A stretch of DNA of 44,144 nt from Acidobacteriota bacterium (GCA_025354885.1 JANXLY010000327.1:1-44144); one strand, 5' to 3'. Shown: positions 9,602 to 17,672, counted from the first letter of the stretch. The notes: a model not told the origin generated them from the sequence alone. Translations and numbers: made by a program.

Positions 9602-10390
9602 ATGGCCTTCTCTTCCAAAATCGCGGATTCGATCGTCGAAGTCGGCAAGCTGATGTATCAGAAAGGCTGGGTTGCAGCCAATGACGGAAACATCAGCGTG
9701 CGGCTCGATGCCGAACGCATTCTTTGCACTCCAACGGGTGTCAGCAAGGGCATGATGAACCCTGAAGACATGCTGCTGGTTGACCTCGAAGGTCGAAAGC
9801 TCGAAGGCCTCCGCGACTGTACGACCGAGATCCAGATGCATTGCACGATTTACAAAATGCGTGCTGACGTGAACTCAGTGGTGCATGCGCATCCGCCGGT
9901 CTCGACTGGATTTGCTGTTGCAGGCCGGGCCTTGAACCTTGCGATTCTGCCCGAGGCTGTGGTTACGCTTGGCACTGTTCCGCTCGCGGATTATGGTCTG
10001 CCCGGTACTCCCGAGCTCAGCAACCAGCTTGCACCCTACATTCCGAACCATGATGCCCTTTTGATGGCGAATCATGGCGTGGTCTGTTACGGGGAGAGCC
10101 TGGAGAAAGCATTCTTTCGCCTTGAAACGGTAGAACACCTGGCACGGATCTCTCTGGTTGCCGAAATGTTAGGTGGTCCGCGACTGCTTCCGCGCAAAGA
10201 AGTGGATCGACTGATGGACGCCCGATCCCGATACGGGATTCAATTCCCGGCTGGTGCACAACCTGAGGCACCGATTGCTGCTGAAGACATGATTGCGATG
10301 AAGCGCGAAGAGCGTTTTGAAATGACGCGGCAGGAATTAGTTTCGATGCTCGACGAAGTGCTCCGCTCGCGCGGCGTTTTCAGTAACTAA
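9602..10390 (+). CDS. Class II aldolase/adducin family protein (fuculose-phosphate aldolase-like)
   Basis: The 262-aa protein has the zinc-site pattern of class II aldolases: E76 (CTTEIQMH), H95 and H97 (VVHAHPP) and H158 (LMANHGVV). The substrate-phosphate loops NDGNISVR and TPTGVSKG are also present. Such enzymes split L-fuculose-1-P, L-rhamnulose-1-P or L-ribulose-5-P (epimerisation), or act in methylthioribulose salvage. Which sugar is used cannot be decided here because no sugar kinase or isomerase is adjacent. The first ATG was chosen; a TTG seven codons upstream is possible. Its stop codon overlaps the stop of the convergent gene. Confidence 0.9.
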   Translation: MAFSSKIADSIVEVGKLMYQKGWVAANDGNISVRLDAERILCTPTGVSKGMMNPEDMLLVDLEGRKLEGLRDCTTEIQMHCTIYKMRADVNSVVHAHPPVSTGFAVAGRALNLAILPEAVVTLGTVPLADYGLPGTPELSNQLAPYIPNHDALLMANHGVVCYGESLEKAFFRLETVEHLARISLVAEMLGGPRLLPRKEVDRLMDARSRYGIQFPAGAQPEAPIAAEDMIAMKREERFEMTRQELVSMLDEVLRSRGVFSN

Positions 10391-10959
10391 GCAGCCTCAA
10401 TGTCTTCGAAGCCGTCCTGAGTCGTTGTACCCGGGCGTCTTTTGACTTCGCGGAAAAAGATAATCAGGAGTGTTGCACCACAAAGCAACTTCACCACTTC
10501 CAGCGAAGTGTAGGCGTTGTGGAGTGCTCTCAGGCGATTGCGAATTTCCGGTTCCAGATCAGGTGATGCAAAATCAACACTACGGCCGTATCCAATAATC
10601 GAGGGAGTGACAAGCAGATGCATGCCTGTGGATAGCAGCACCATCAGGAATGACAGGCCCAGGATCAGTTTCCCTTCCTTGGTTCCAAACAGAAGAATCC
10701 CGAAGATCAGCAGGCCAACGAGAATTTGCACGAGCCCCCATCCATCAAACAGGGCACGATTGAATTCTGCCGCTTCATGACGAAAGAGCATACGGAGTTT
10801 TTCAGCTCCAAGCAATTTGATGTAGGGTGCCAATTCTCCAGCCGGGTTGAGTAATACATCATTCACGACACGAAAAGAAAAGGCTGCAACTGCGGCCATA
10901 AAAAAACTGGCCCCAATCCACATACCGAGCAGGGTGCAAATGAGACGGCGAGTATTCAT
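10387..10959 (-). CDS. Four-helix membrane protein (DUF4149-like)
   Basis: The 190-aa product has four hydrophobic segments (near residues 9-30, 75-93, 98-116 and 152-170), with a soluble stretch after the third rich in charged residues and a charged tail. The layout resembles DUF4149-type inner-membrane proteins of unknown function, but I see no strong signature. It is divergent from the Gfo/Idh/MocA gene by 44 bases and convergent with the aldolase gene. Confidence 0.65.
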   Translation of the reverse strand: MNTRRLICTLLGMWIGASFFMAAVAAFSFRVVNDVLLNPAGELAPYIKLLGAEKLRMLFRHEAAEFNRALFDGWGLVQILVGLLIFGILLFGTKEGKLILGLSFLMVLLSTGMHLLVTPSIIGYGRSVDFASPDLEPEIRNRLRALHNAYTSLEVVKLLCGATLLIIFFREVKRRPGTTTQDGFEDIEAA

Positions 10960-11003
10960 GAAAACCCTTAGTGTATCGCGTGATAATGGGCGACATGCAA
11001 GTT

Positions 11004-12074
11004 ATGGCAACGAATTGGAGCCGCCGCGAATGGTTTGCTTCAGCAATGACCGCAAGCGCGTTCGCCGCGCCAGTGAAATTTCCGCAGAAAATCCGGCTGG
11101 CAATCATTGGACAGGATGGCCACTTGGGTGACATACTTGCCCCTTTGCCGCAGTTGCCGGATGTGGAAGTGGTGGCATGCTTTGACACTTCCGCTGGCGC
11201 TGTTGACGGACTGAGCAAGAAAAAGGGCATGGAGAAGGCGAAGCCATTTCTCGATCAGGAGAAGATGCTGGATGAGATCAAACCCGATGTGGTGGCCGTT
11301 GTCAATGATGATGGGGGCCGTGCGAAGGCTGTGTTGGCCTGCCTGCAGCGCGGGATTCACTGCATTGCAGAGAAGCCGCTGGCAATTCAACGCACCGATC
11401 TCAATAAGATCAAGCGCGTCGCCAGGGATTCCAAGGGGCGACTGGGAATGTTGGTTCCGCTCCGCTATGCGCCACAATTTCTTGCGTTGCGCGAAATTGT
11501 CGACTCGGGCGAAATTGGTGAAGTTTTGTTGCTGGGTGGCCAAAAGTCTTACAAGCGCGGCGCGTCGAGCCTCTGGAAAAATAAACGATCCAGTTATGGC
11601 AGTACGATGCTTTGGATTGGGCCGCATCTGGTGGATCTGTTCTACTTTGCGGGCCGGCAGAAGATGACCGAGGTTTTTTGCTGGCAGGCCAACGTTAAGG
11701 ACCCAAGCATTGGAGAGCGAGAGAACGTCGTGGGCGCCGTGTTTCGCCTTGCCAATGGTGGGGTGGCGGAAATGCGTATGGACTATCTACGGCCCGACGC
11801 AGCGCCGACGCACGAAGATGACCGTTTGCGGATTGCTGGCACCAAAGGCGTAGTGGAATACACGGCAGCAACTGGGGTGACGGTGATCTCTGATTCTGGC
11901 AAAGCACGTCGCATCGAAAGTCTTCCTGCCGCTCGTCAGATCTTCGTTGAATATCTGGATTCGATCTATAACGGCAAGCCTGCATCTCTCAGCATGGAAG
12001 AGATTTTTCATGTCAGCGATGCAATTCAGGCGGCAGAAGACAGCTCAAAAAATGGACATGCGGTCAAAATTTGA
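11004..12074 (+). CDS. Gfo/Idh/MocA family oxidoreductase, probably Tat-exported
   Basis: The start chosen gives NWSRREWFASAMTASAFAA at the amino end, a twin-arginine leader with a short hydrophobic core. The Rossmann segment LAIIGQDGHLGD lies near residues 32-43 and the family hallmark AEKP is at residues 122-125. The rest matches the oxidoreductase C-terminal domain. Length is about 356 aa. Tat-exported members of this family in soil bacteria usually act on sugars or glycosides with a tightly bound nicotinamide cofactor. Substrate unknown. Upstream in-frame ATGs (3, 6 or 11 codons earlier) are possible starts. Confidence 0.88.
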   Translation: MATNWSRREWFASAMTASAFAAPVKFPQKIRLAIIGQDGHLGDILAPLPQLPDVEVVACFDTSAGAVDGLSKKKGMEKAKPFLDQEKMLDEIKPDVVAVVNDDGGRAKAVLACLQRGIHCIAEKPLAIQRTDLNKIKRVARDSKGRLGMLVPLRYAPQFLALREIVDSGEIGEVLLLGGQKSYKRGASSLWKNKRSSYGSTMLWIGPHLVDLFYFAGRQKMTEVFCWQANVKDPSIGERENVVGAVFRLANGGVAEMRMDYLRPDAAPTHEDDRLRIAGTKGVVEYTAATGVTVISDSGKARRIESLPAARQIFVEYLDSIYNGKPASLSMEEIFHVSDAIQAAEDSSKNGHAVKI

Positions 12075-12087
12075 TAGCTTGGTGAGT

Positions 12088-12177
12088 GGAGGGATGGCCG
12101 AGCGGTTTAAGGCACCGGTCTTGAAAACCGTCGTAGGGGAAACTCTACCGTGAGTTCGAATCTCACTCCCTCCGCCA
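12088..12177 (+). tRNA. tRNA-Ser (anticodon UGA)
   Basis: The cloverleaf is clear: acceptor GGAGGGA/TCCCTCC, D-arm GCCGAGCGGTTTAAGGC, anticodon loop CTTGAAA (anticodon TGA), a long variable arm GTAGGGGAAACTCTACC typical of class II tRNAs, T-arm with GTTCGAATC, discriminator G and an encoded CCA. It reads UCA codons. It marks the left border of the scarred accessory region. Confidence 0.97.
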
Positions 12178-12241
12178 AAATTCCGCTAAGAAAGTCAATC
12201 ACTTAGCAGGGTCGCTTTGTGCCAGCGTGCACTAGCGTGCA

Positions 12242-12376
12242 TTAAAATCACTCTCTCCACGGTTTACCGCCATACATGTAAGCCTTATGAGGACAAACTC
12301 TCTAGCGAGCTTGACGTTGCTTCACCCGTTCGTGTGGCTGTTTAGGAGTGCCTCGATCTCGGTATCGGTCTGGACT
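12242..12376 (-). pseudogene. Possible remnant of a recombinase-type helix-turn-helix segment
   Basis: Read on the minus strand, one frame gives VQTDTEIEALLNSHTNG, a stop, then SNVKLAREFVLIRLT. The pattern looks like the helix-turn-helix tail of a serine recombinase with an internal stop. It is cut by the IS3 element; past the far end of the element the frame closes quickly. The resemblance is by eye only and could be chance. The 199 bases from the tRNA to the element hold nothing else except a short tandem repeat (AGCGTGCACT/AGCGTGCATT). Confidence 0.2.
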
Positions 12377-12406
12377 TGTCCCCTCAGCTGAGACAAAAGT
12401 TTAGAC
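12377..12406 (+). repeat. Left terminal inverted repeat of the IS3 element
   Basis: Begins TGTCCC and contains TGAGACA at positions 13-19; it pairs with the right repeat. The stop codon of the third frame of the element lies inside it. Confidence 0.85.
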
Positions 12407-12676
12407 ACAGTGTTCCTGCCAGCGAAAAAAGCGCTGGACAGAAGGGCGATGGTTTAGCAGAATCGCAATAGTCGGAGAGACGGAAGCGAGCTCTGCTGGA
12501 GAGCAACTTGCCGAGGGATCTCCACTCGAAGACTCGTCAAGACGAGATTCATCGTGAAGCAACCTCCCGGCGTAACGATTGAGCTGGGGGAGCGGGCGGC
12601 CATAACGGGAGGCGTCCAGGACCCCGGCTTTTCGAACTCGGATTGATAGATCTTCGCAGTTCCTAAAAAAACTCAT
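12401..12676 (-). CDS. Third frame of the IS3 element, unknown function
   Basis: A 91-aa frame starts with an ATG that overlaps the orfB stop (ATGA) and ends at a TAA inside the terminal inverted repeat, so it fills the whole 3' space of the element. I do not recognise a domain; the sequence is rich in Ser, Arg and Leu and has no membrane segment. The coupling suggests it could be translated, but it may equally be a chance frame in the IS tail. Confidence 0.35.
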   Translation of the reverse strand: MSFFRNCEDLSIRVRKAGVLDASRYGRPLPQLNRYAGRLLHDESRLDESSSGDPSASCSPAELASVSPTIAILLNHRPSVQRFFRWQEHCV

Positions 12677-13500
12677 GCTGGAACTTTCTCGGCTGCCGGC
12701 AAGCTGTCGAACTCCGCCGGTGGCTTGTAACCCAAGGCCGAGTGTAACCGGTTGCGGTTGTAAGTTCGTTCCAGGAAGTGATGAATGCCGCGCCGGGCAT
12801 CGGCCATATCGCGATACTCAACGCGATAAACCTCCTCATGCTTGAGAGTCTTCATGAAGCTCTCGGCCTTGGCGTTGTCATATGGATTGCCCTTGGCGCT
12901 CATGCTGATCTGGATTTTGTGGTCACCCAGTAATTTCGTGTAATCGCCACAGGCGTACTGCACGCCGCGATCCGAGTGATGGATCAACCCGGCAGGGGTG
13001 CCCCGCTTGTCGATCGCCATCTGCAAAGCTCCCACCGCCAGCTTGGCCTCCAGCGTCCGGTCTAGCGACCAGCCGATCACCAGGCGCGAATACGCATCGA
13101 GCACCACGGCCAGATAGATAAACTCCTCGGCCAGCCGGATGTAGGTGATGTCGGCCACCCAAAGTTGATTGCGGTGCGTCGGTACCAGCTTCCGGGTCAG
13201 GTTGGGATAGACGCGGAAGCCGTGTTTGGAATCCGTTGTCGACAGGAACTTCTTCTTGCGGATGCACAGCAGGTTGTCTTCGCGCAGGATCCGTCCTACG
13301 CGCTTGTGATTCACCTCCCAGTCTTGTCGCTTGAGTTCGGCGGTGATGCGTGGACGGCCGTAGGCCGGGTGCCGCAGAGCGATCCGCTGGATCGCATCCC
13401 TCAGCTCGACGTCTTGGACTGCGGGAAACTCTTCTGGGTCGAAACGATAGTATGTAGCGCGGCTCAGGCCTGCCAAGCTGGTCATTCGGGTGGTAGTCAT
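12673..13500 (-). CDS. IS3-family transposase OrfB (DDE catalytic domain)
   Basis: The 275-aa protein has the integrase core rve: D117 (WVADITYI), D177 (HHSDRGVQYA) and E213 (KAESFMKTLK), a DD(35)E triad. The HTH_21 region (HPAYGRPRITAELKRQ) lies near residues 44-60. The start codon overlaps the orfA stop as ATGA, which suggests termination-reinitiation coupling; the usual IS3 mechanism is a -1 frameshift producing OrfAB, so one of the two must make the active transposase. No key residue is missing. Confidence 0.96.
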   Translation of the reverse strand: MTTTRMTSLAGLSRATYYRFDPEEFPAVQDVELRDAIQRIALRHPAYGRPRITAELKRQDWEVNHKRVGRILREDNLLCIRKKKFLSTTDSKHGFRVYPNLTRKLVPTHRNQLWVADITYIRLAEEFIYLAVVLDAYSRLVIGWSLDRTLEAKLAVGALQMAIDKRGTPAGLIHHSDRGVQYACGDYTKLLGDHKIQISMSAKGNPYDNAKAESFMKTLKHEEVYRVEYRDMADARRGIHHFLERTYNRNRLHSALGYKPPAEFDSLPAAEKVPA

Positions 13501-13859
13501 CGGGCTGCCCCTTTCCCGTTCTTCCCTGATTTTCCGGCAGAGGGCGGATTGGCTGTTTCCACCTGCGACTTCCGCAGTTCTTCGATCTGTCGCAAGCAGC
13601 CTTTTAAAAAATCAATCTCCATGGCCTGTCGGCCTACCTTGCGTTCCAGTTCAGCCACCTCTGTTTCCTCCAACCTTTTCCGGCCTTCGCCGGAAAAGGC
13701 CGAGGTCGGCCGCTTCTCGAACTCCCGCTTCCACACCTGTAGCTGGGTCGGGTTTACTTCCAGCTCCCTTGCTACCCGGCCAACAGGTATTCCCGTTTGC
13801 AGTCGCTTGATCGCTGCCAACTTGAACTCCCGCGTAAACTTTCTTCGCGTTTTAGCCAT
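13497..13859 (-). CDS. IS3-family transposase OrfA (helix-turn-helix)
   Basis: The 120-aa protein starts MAKTRRKFTREFKLAAIKRL and has the HTH of the transposase_8 family (VGRVARELEVNPTQLQVWKREFEK), then a leucine-zipper stretch (LEETEVAELERKVGRQAMEIDFLKG). It binds the terminal repeats. Its ATG lies about 60 bases inside the right repeat. Confidence 0.95.
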   Translation of the reverse strand: MAKTRRKFTREFKLAAIKRLQTGIPVGRVARELEVNPTQLQVWKREFEKRPTSAFSGEGRKRLEETEVAELERKVGRQAMEIDFLKGCLRQIEELRKSQVETANPPSAGKSGKNGKGAAR

Positions 13860-13890
13860 GACTCAAATTCTCCTATCAGAATTTTTATGA

Positions 13891-13920
13891 GTCTAGACTC
13901 GTGTCTCATTTTTTGGGACA
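13891..13920 (-). repeat. Right terminal inverted repeat of the IS3 element
   Basis: Read inward on the minus strand it begins TGTCCC and contains TGAGACA and TCTAGAC. It is the upstream end relative to orfA and likely holds part of its promoter. Confidence 0.85.
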
Positions 13921-14064
13921 ACTCCAAAAACCCGTTAGACAGAATCAAGATCGGAAATTCTGCTAAACTCTGTTTCACGCCTTTTCGTAGGCGCCATGAA
14001 CACCGATGGATGAAACCGCCTATCATCAGCCCCATGTAACTTTAACCATCAAAACTAATTCAGG

Positions 14065-15624
14065 ATGGCCATGGCTATGAAAGGAGAAACGAATCTACTT
14101 CCAGACAATGTTTCGGCTCCTTCTGAATCGCTTCAGAAGTTTACACAGAAGCCCAATCGCGTTTTCGCTTGGCTAAGCTGGCTGCTGATTGCCTGCCACT
14201 ACTTGACTTGGCTGAAATTCCTCCCGGGCAGCTTTTGGCTCGATGAATGTGGCACTGCATGGATCGCCCAAGGATCTTTGAGCGAGGTCCCGCAACGAAC
14301 TCTTCTGTTGCTCCACGCTCCACTCTTTGGTGCAATTGCCACCGTTGCCGCTGCTATCGGCGGAATCAACGAAGTTGCGCTCCGACTCCCGTCCTGGATT
14401 GCCGTAGGCATCTCGATTTATGTATTTTCGCGAGTCGCCGATGAACTTTTGGAGCCGGATACAGCAAGGATTTCCCTTGCCATATTCACCGTTTGGCCAA
14501 TTGTGTCCTACTCCGCCGCCGATGCAAGGCCCTACTCCTTTGCCTTGGCAGCTCTTTGCGGCTGCTATCTCTTTTTTCTCCGAGCCCTTCGCTCCGACCA
14601 AAATCGCGAATACGCTGGATTTTGCCTTTGTGCCGCAACCTTGGTTCATCTTCATCTCCTCTTTGTCTATGTGATGGTTATTCCAATTGCATTTCTACTC
14701 GTCTTCAATTTGCCTTCAGCCGGCCTTCACAGAAAGAAGTGGCTCCTATCGGCCATTTCAGTGCTCATTCTACTTTCTCCGCTCGCCATGCACTATCGCG
14801 TCATGTTCACTCGGGGCAGCAGCTATTCCTTCTCACCGATACCAGCTTGGTCGTCTCTGCAGTCCATGCTATTGCCAGCTCGGCCAATGCTTTTCTTCTT
14901 GATATCAACCGTCCTCTGCGCCGGATTTATATTGCGGATAAAACTCAACTTTTCTCAACGCGACTGATTCAGCTTGGCCTTCTCACTCCTTGCTGGACTC
15001 TTCCCTGTGGTGCTTTTTTTCGCATTTTCCCGCTTGACAGAATCCAGGCTCTTCGTTCCGCGCTATATGATTCCTGCTGTTCCCGGTTTAGCTCTGTTCT
15101 ATGGCTGGGTCATTGGTAGATTGGAGCCAATCGCAGTCCGTTACTACATCGGCGTCGGAACAATGGCCATGATCCTGTTCGCCCAGTGGATGATTGGGAA
15201 TTGGAACCACGAAAATGATGACTGGCGCGGAGCATTGAATCGTGCGTCCGTACTGAACAACGGAGACAATTCCGCCCTTGTACTGTACACTTCATACGTC
15301 GAGTCGGCATCTCTCGAAACCCTCAACAAGCCCGAACACCGCGCTTACATTCTTTCTCCCTTGGCAGCTTATCCGGCGAAGACAACCCACATAGTTGCGT
15401 TGCCACTCGATACCGACGTCGCTTCAAGAGCTTATTGGGACAGTGAATTCCGGCGAACCGTGCAGTCCTGCGAAAACTTCACGGTTATCCTCCGCGCCTA
15501 TTTTTACCAGGCCTGGTGGAGTGACTACTTGATCCGCTACGCGAACGAACACGGCTATCGACTCGCAAACAAGGAAACTTTTGGCAAAGAACCTTATATG
15601 CAGCTCCTTCATTTTGTTCGATAA
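14065..15624 (+). pseudogene. GT-C fold glycosyltransferase (PMT/ArnT type), broken by an in-frame TGA
   Basis: Codons before and after the TGA at 14965-14967 lie in the same frame and read as one polytopic membrane protein of about 520 residues. The first extracytoplasmic loop has the family's acidic pair D60-E61 in FWLDECGTAW, which binds the polyprenyl-phosphate sugar donor. About ten hydrophobic segments follow. The stop splits the sequence SQRD-FSLAFSLLAGLF; a TGG to TGA change (Trp to stop) would explain it with one base. The upstream half alone (300 aa) lacks the carboxyl helices. Three ATGs within 15 bases could start the gene; the third has the better spacing from CAGG. The last 120 bases recur, decayed, 2 kb downstream. 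It was probably once co-oriented with the prepilin peptidase gene. Confidence 0.8.
15505..15624 (+). repeat. First copy of duplicated glycosyltransferase tail
   Basis: These 120 bases encode the carboxyl end (YQAWW to QLLHFVR). They align without gaps to 17553-17672, with about 77% identity by hand count and a perfectly identical run of about 30 bases at the end. Confidence 0.85.
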
Positions 15625-15659
15625 TCTTTAAAAAAAAGAAGTTGCTTGGGACCAGCGCT

Positions 15660-16350
15660 CCCTTTTCAGGGGCCGAATCGAAGGGAAATTTGCCCAAATC
15701 CTGAAAGATTCTTCGCAACATGGCACCCCATTTCGGCTTTGGGCCTAACGGCTCCACAGGCTGTACAAATAGCTTCAACCAGGAGCTGATTCGATGCAGT
15801 AAGTGCGGTGCCTTCTTGCCCTTTGCATGGATACTCGAGATACTCAAACGGGTCTGGTTGGCGTGTCGTGTACGGTGGGCGATTGCCTGCTGGAACAGTG
15901 GCCAGGTCGTGATCGCCTCGCCATGAGTTTGGTCAGTTCCCATGCGCGTAAAGATGCTCGACCAGTTGTAAATCAACGCCACGATGCGGGCCATCAAGTG
16001 GCTTCGCTTCAGATCCTGCGTCGTGAACCCGGTCCAGCCCCATTGATTTTTCAGCTCGTCAAACGGGTTCTCGGCACCGGCGCGATCCCGGTAGCTTTGG
16101 GCTACGGCGAGGAGATCCCGCTCCTGCCAACTGGTCACCAGCACGGCATGTTCATACCATTCGCCCCGCGATGAACCACAGCGCTGCCAGGCAAACTCAG
16201 TTACGCCGGGTAGGCTTCTGCTTCGAGATCCTTCTTGAGCTTGCGTCGCAACACGATCACTCTGCGCGCCGCCTTCCAGCCCTGTAACTGCAACTCCTGT
16301 TCGACCCCCTCCCAGCCCTGTCCCGCGTTACGCCATCGCAAGCTAAAGCA
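15660..16350 (-). pseudogene. Transposase remnant, IS1380-like
   Basis: The longest intact frame (carboxyl side) contains SYRDRAGAENPFDELKNQW, the characteristic segment around the catalytic Glu of IS1380 transposases, then ARIVALIYNWSSIFTR. Upstream, in another frame, GWKAARRVIVLRRKLKKD can be read before a stop, so at least one frameshift has occurred; the frame with the catalytic segment resumes at FAWQRC. The normal stop is gone and the frame runs out into the glycosyltransferase tail on the opposite strand. Non-functional. Confidence 0.75.
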
Positions 16351-16398
16351 GTTTCCATAACGGGAAACGTCTCTTCCATGTGGGTGAGCGTGCCGGCA

Positions 16399-16554
16399 TC
16401 ACTGACGGATTCGATTCGGCAACTGGCCAATGGTAGGAATCAGATAGCTTCCCTCTCCTCGATCCTTCTTTTTCATCACCTTCGTTGCGGATCCCCCAGG
16501 GTCCGGATTAGCGTTCACAGAGTTTTTAGAAATCTTTTCAGCCAAAAATACCAT
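16399..16554 (-). pseudogene. Short frame at the 5' side of the IS1380-like remnant
   Basis: A 51-codon frame begins MVFLAEKISKNSVNANPD, just inside the candidate right end of the remnant, and stops before the recognisable transposase segments. It may be the original amino end joined to a deletion scar. No domain seen. Confidence 0.3.
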
Positions 16555-16619
16555 ATATTTCGCACTTCTCCTCCCTGAACTGGGAAAAGTCCTTCCACCG
16601 GCTTGCTACTGTGTGACCG

Positions 16620-17384
16620 ATGGAAAATCTATTTCAAGAAACGCAACCGATCCAGGATCAGCCCACGGAAGAAACTCCGCAGCCGACCCAACACATTTCC
16701 GCCGCCCGCCTCGCCGCTAACCGTGCAAACGCCCACAAATCAACCGGCCCACGCACCCCGCAAGGCAAACTCCGTTCTGCTTCCAACTCCTTGCAGCACG
16801 GCCTCTACAGTCTCAAGAACTTCGATAGCTTCATCCACGACAATGACCTCGCCCTCACTGTCATCACCAACTATCTCGAACAATTCAACCCAGTCACGCC
16901 CACCGAGCACACCCTCGTCCACCAACTCATCCACCAGCAATTGCGATTCCTGCAAATGGAATACCTCTTCAACCAGGCCATGAGTTTCCGAGTCGAGCAG
17001 ATCCTCAAAACACCGGTCCCCTTCCTGACCCAAATCATGCGCGAACTGGATCGCCTCCCCGCCCGCATCCAGCGCACCATCAAAGCGATCCATGTCGAGC
17101 AAAAGCGTCGCCTCGATCAGGATTGGGAAATCGAACCTATCGCCGACCAGCCTCCTCTCCCGGAACGAAGCAAGAACGAAGTCTACGCCGCGCTCGTCAC
17201 CAACGAAGGAGTAGTTGCCATGGACTCACTGCCAAAAACAGACTCAATTCCAAAAAATGAGGAAACGAAGCCAAATGCAACAAAGATCGACGGCCACCTC
17301 CTCTTCCGCATTTTCGCTGATCGCGTTCTCAATAAATACCAACAACTACCTCAAGAAAAACCAGAAAACGAACCCAAACCCTAG
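16620..17384 (+). CDS. Hypothetical protein of the 'ANRANAxKSTGPxTPxGK' family
   Basis: The 254-aa protein has near residues 29-51 the motif AARLAANRANAHKSTGPRTP followed by QGK, then SNSLQHGLY. I know this motif from many paralogous hypothetical proteins in Acidobacteriota and Planctomycetes, often near mobile DNA. The middle is helical and charged; the tail is Glu/Pro/Lys rich. There is no signal peptide or membrane segment and no catalytic motif. The motif's dense Arg, Asn, Ser and Lys could bind nucleic acid, but that is a guess. It lies between the IS1380-like remnant and the second glycosyltransferase scar, so it probably arrived with mobile DNA. It has no obvious ribosome site. Confidence 0.7.
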   Translation: MENLFQETQPIQDQPTEETPQPTQHISAARLAANRANAHKSTGPRTPQGKLRSASNSLQHGLYSLKNFDSFIHDNDLALTVITNYLEQFNPVTPTEHTLVHQLIHQQLRFLQMEYLFNQAMSFRVEQILKTPVPFLTQIMRELDRLPARIQRTIKAIHVEQKRRLDQDWEIEPIADQPPLPERSKNEVYAALVTNEGVVAMDSLPKTDSIPKNEETKPNATKIDGHLLFRIFADRVLNKYQQLPQEKPENEPKP

Positions 17385-17552
17385 ACGACAACCAGCCCGG
17401 GTCAGTGGACAAACCACGCCGCGCACGCTCTTTGACATCTCTAACCATCTCGATTTGCACCTCAAAGCCCAAATACCCGAAGCACCACCCCGATGGCGTC
17501 TTCGGGTTCCGTCATGGGAGCTTGTCTTAGAAACAAGTGCGTGGGCGAATGC

Positions 17553-17672
17553 ACCCAAACTTGGCGGCTTGAGCAATTGGTCCGCTAAGCGAACAAGCCT
17601 GGCTATCAGTTCGCAAATAAAGAGAATTTTGGCTAGGAACCTCATATGCAGCTCCTTCATTTTGTTCGATAA
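17553..17672 (+). pseudogene. Decayed carboxyl end of a second glycosyltransferase copy
   Basis: The frame matching the first copy reads GYQFANKENFG-stop-EPHMQLLHFVR, against GYRLANKETFGKEPYMQLLHFVR in the upstream gene; an earlier Tyr codon is also a stop (TAA). Two nonsense codons in 40 show it is dead. The remaining stretch from 17385 to 17552 has no recognisable content. The fragment ends 14 bases before the prepilin peptidase gene. Confidence 0.8.

Larger units (their letters stand above)
12377..13920 (-). mobile_element. Complete IS3-family insertion sequence (1544 bp)
   Basis: Both ends start TGTCCC and read inward in the same pattern (TGTCCC, six variable bases, TGAGACA, then AGT-TAGAC), giving imperfect 30-bp terminal inverted repeats with 22 matches by hand count. 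The base triplet ACT flanks each outer end, which fits a 3-bp target duplication of the IS3 family. The element carries orfA, orfB with a DD(35)E triad, and a third frame coupled to orfB, all on the minus strand. Both transposase genes are open, so it may still be mobile. Confidence 0.92.
15660..16584 (-). mobile_element. Internally deleted IS1380-like element
   Basis: The core reads as the carboxyl part of an IS1380/IS4-type transposase. Candidate ends are CCC-N2-TTCAGGG at the left and the same pattern inverted at the right (CCCTGAACTGGG on the plus strand). About 0.9 kb is left, against about 1.6 kb for complete members of the family, so it is a dead remnant. Another element is needed to confirm the ends. 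Confidence 0.55.

Noticed and set aside
14965-14967. UGA as selenocysteine in the glycosyltransferase
   Set aside because: No hairpin follows the codon at the distance needed for a bacterial SECIS, and the family has no selenoprotein members; a Trp-to-stop change is simpler.
15485-16144. The whole 219-codon minus-strand frame as an intact transposase gene
   Set aside because: Only the carboxyl catalytic segment is present; the frame starts in the middle of the domain and its end runs into the tail of the glycosyltransferase gene.
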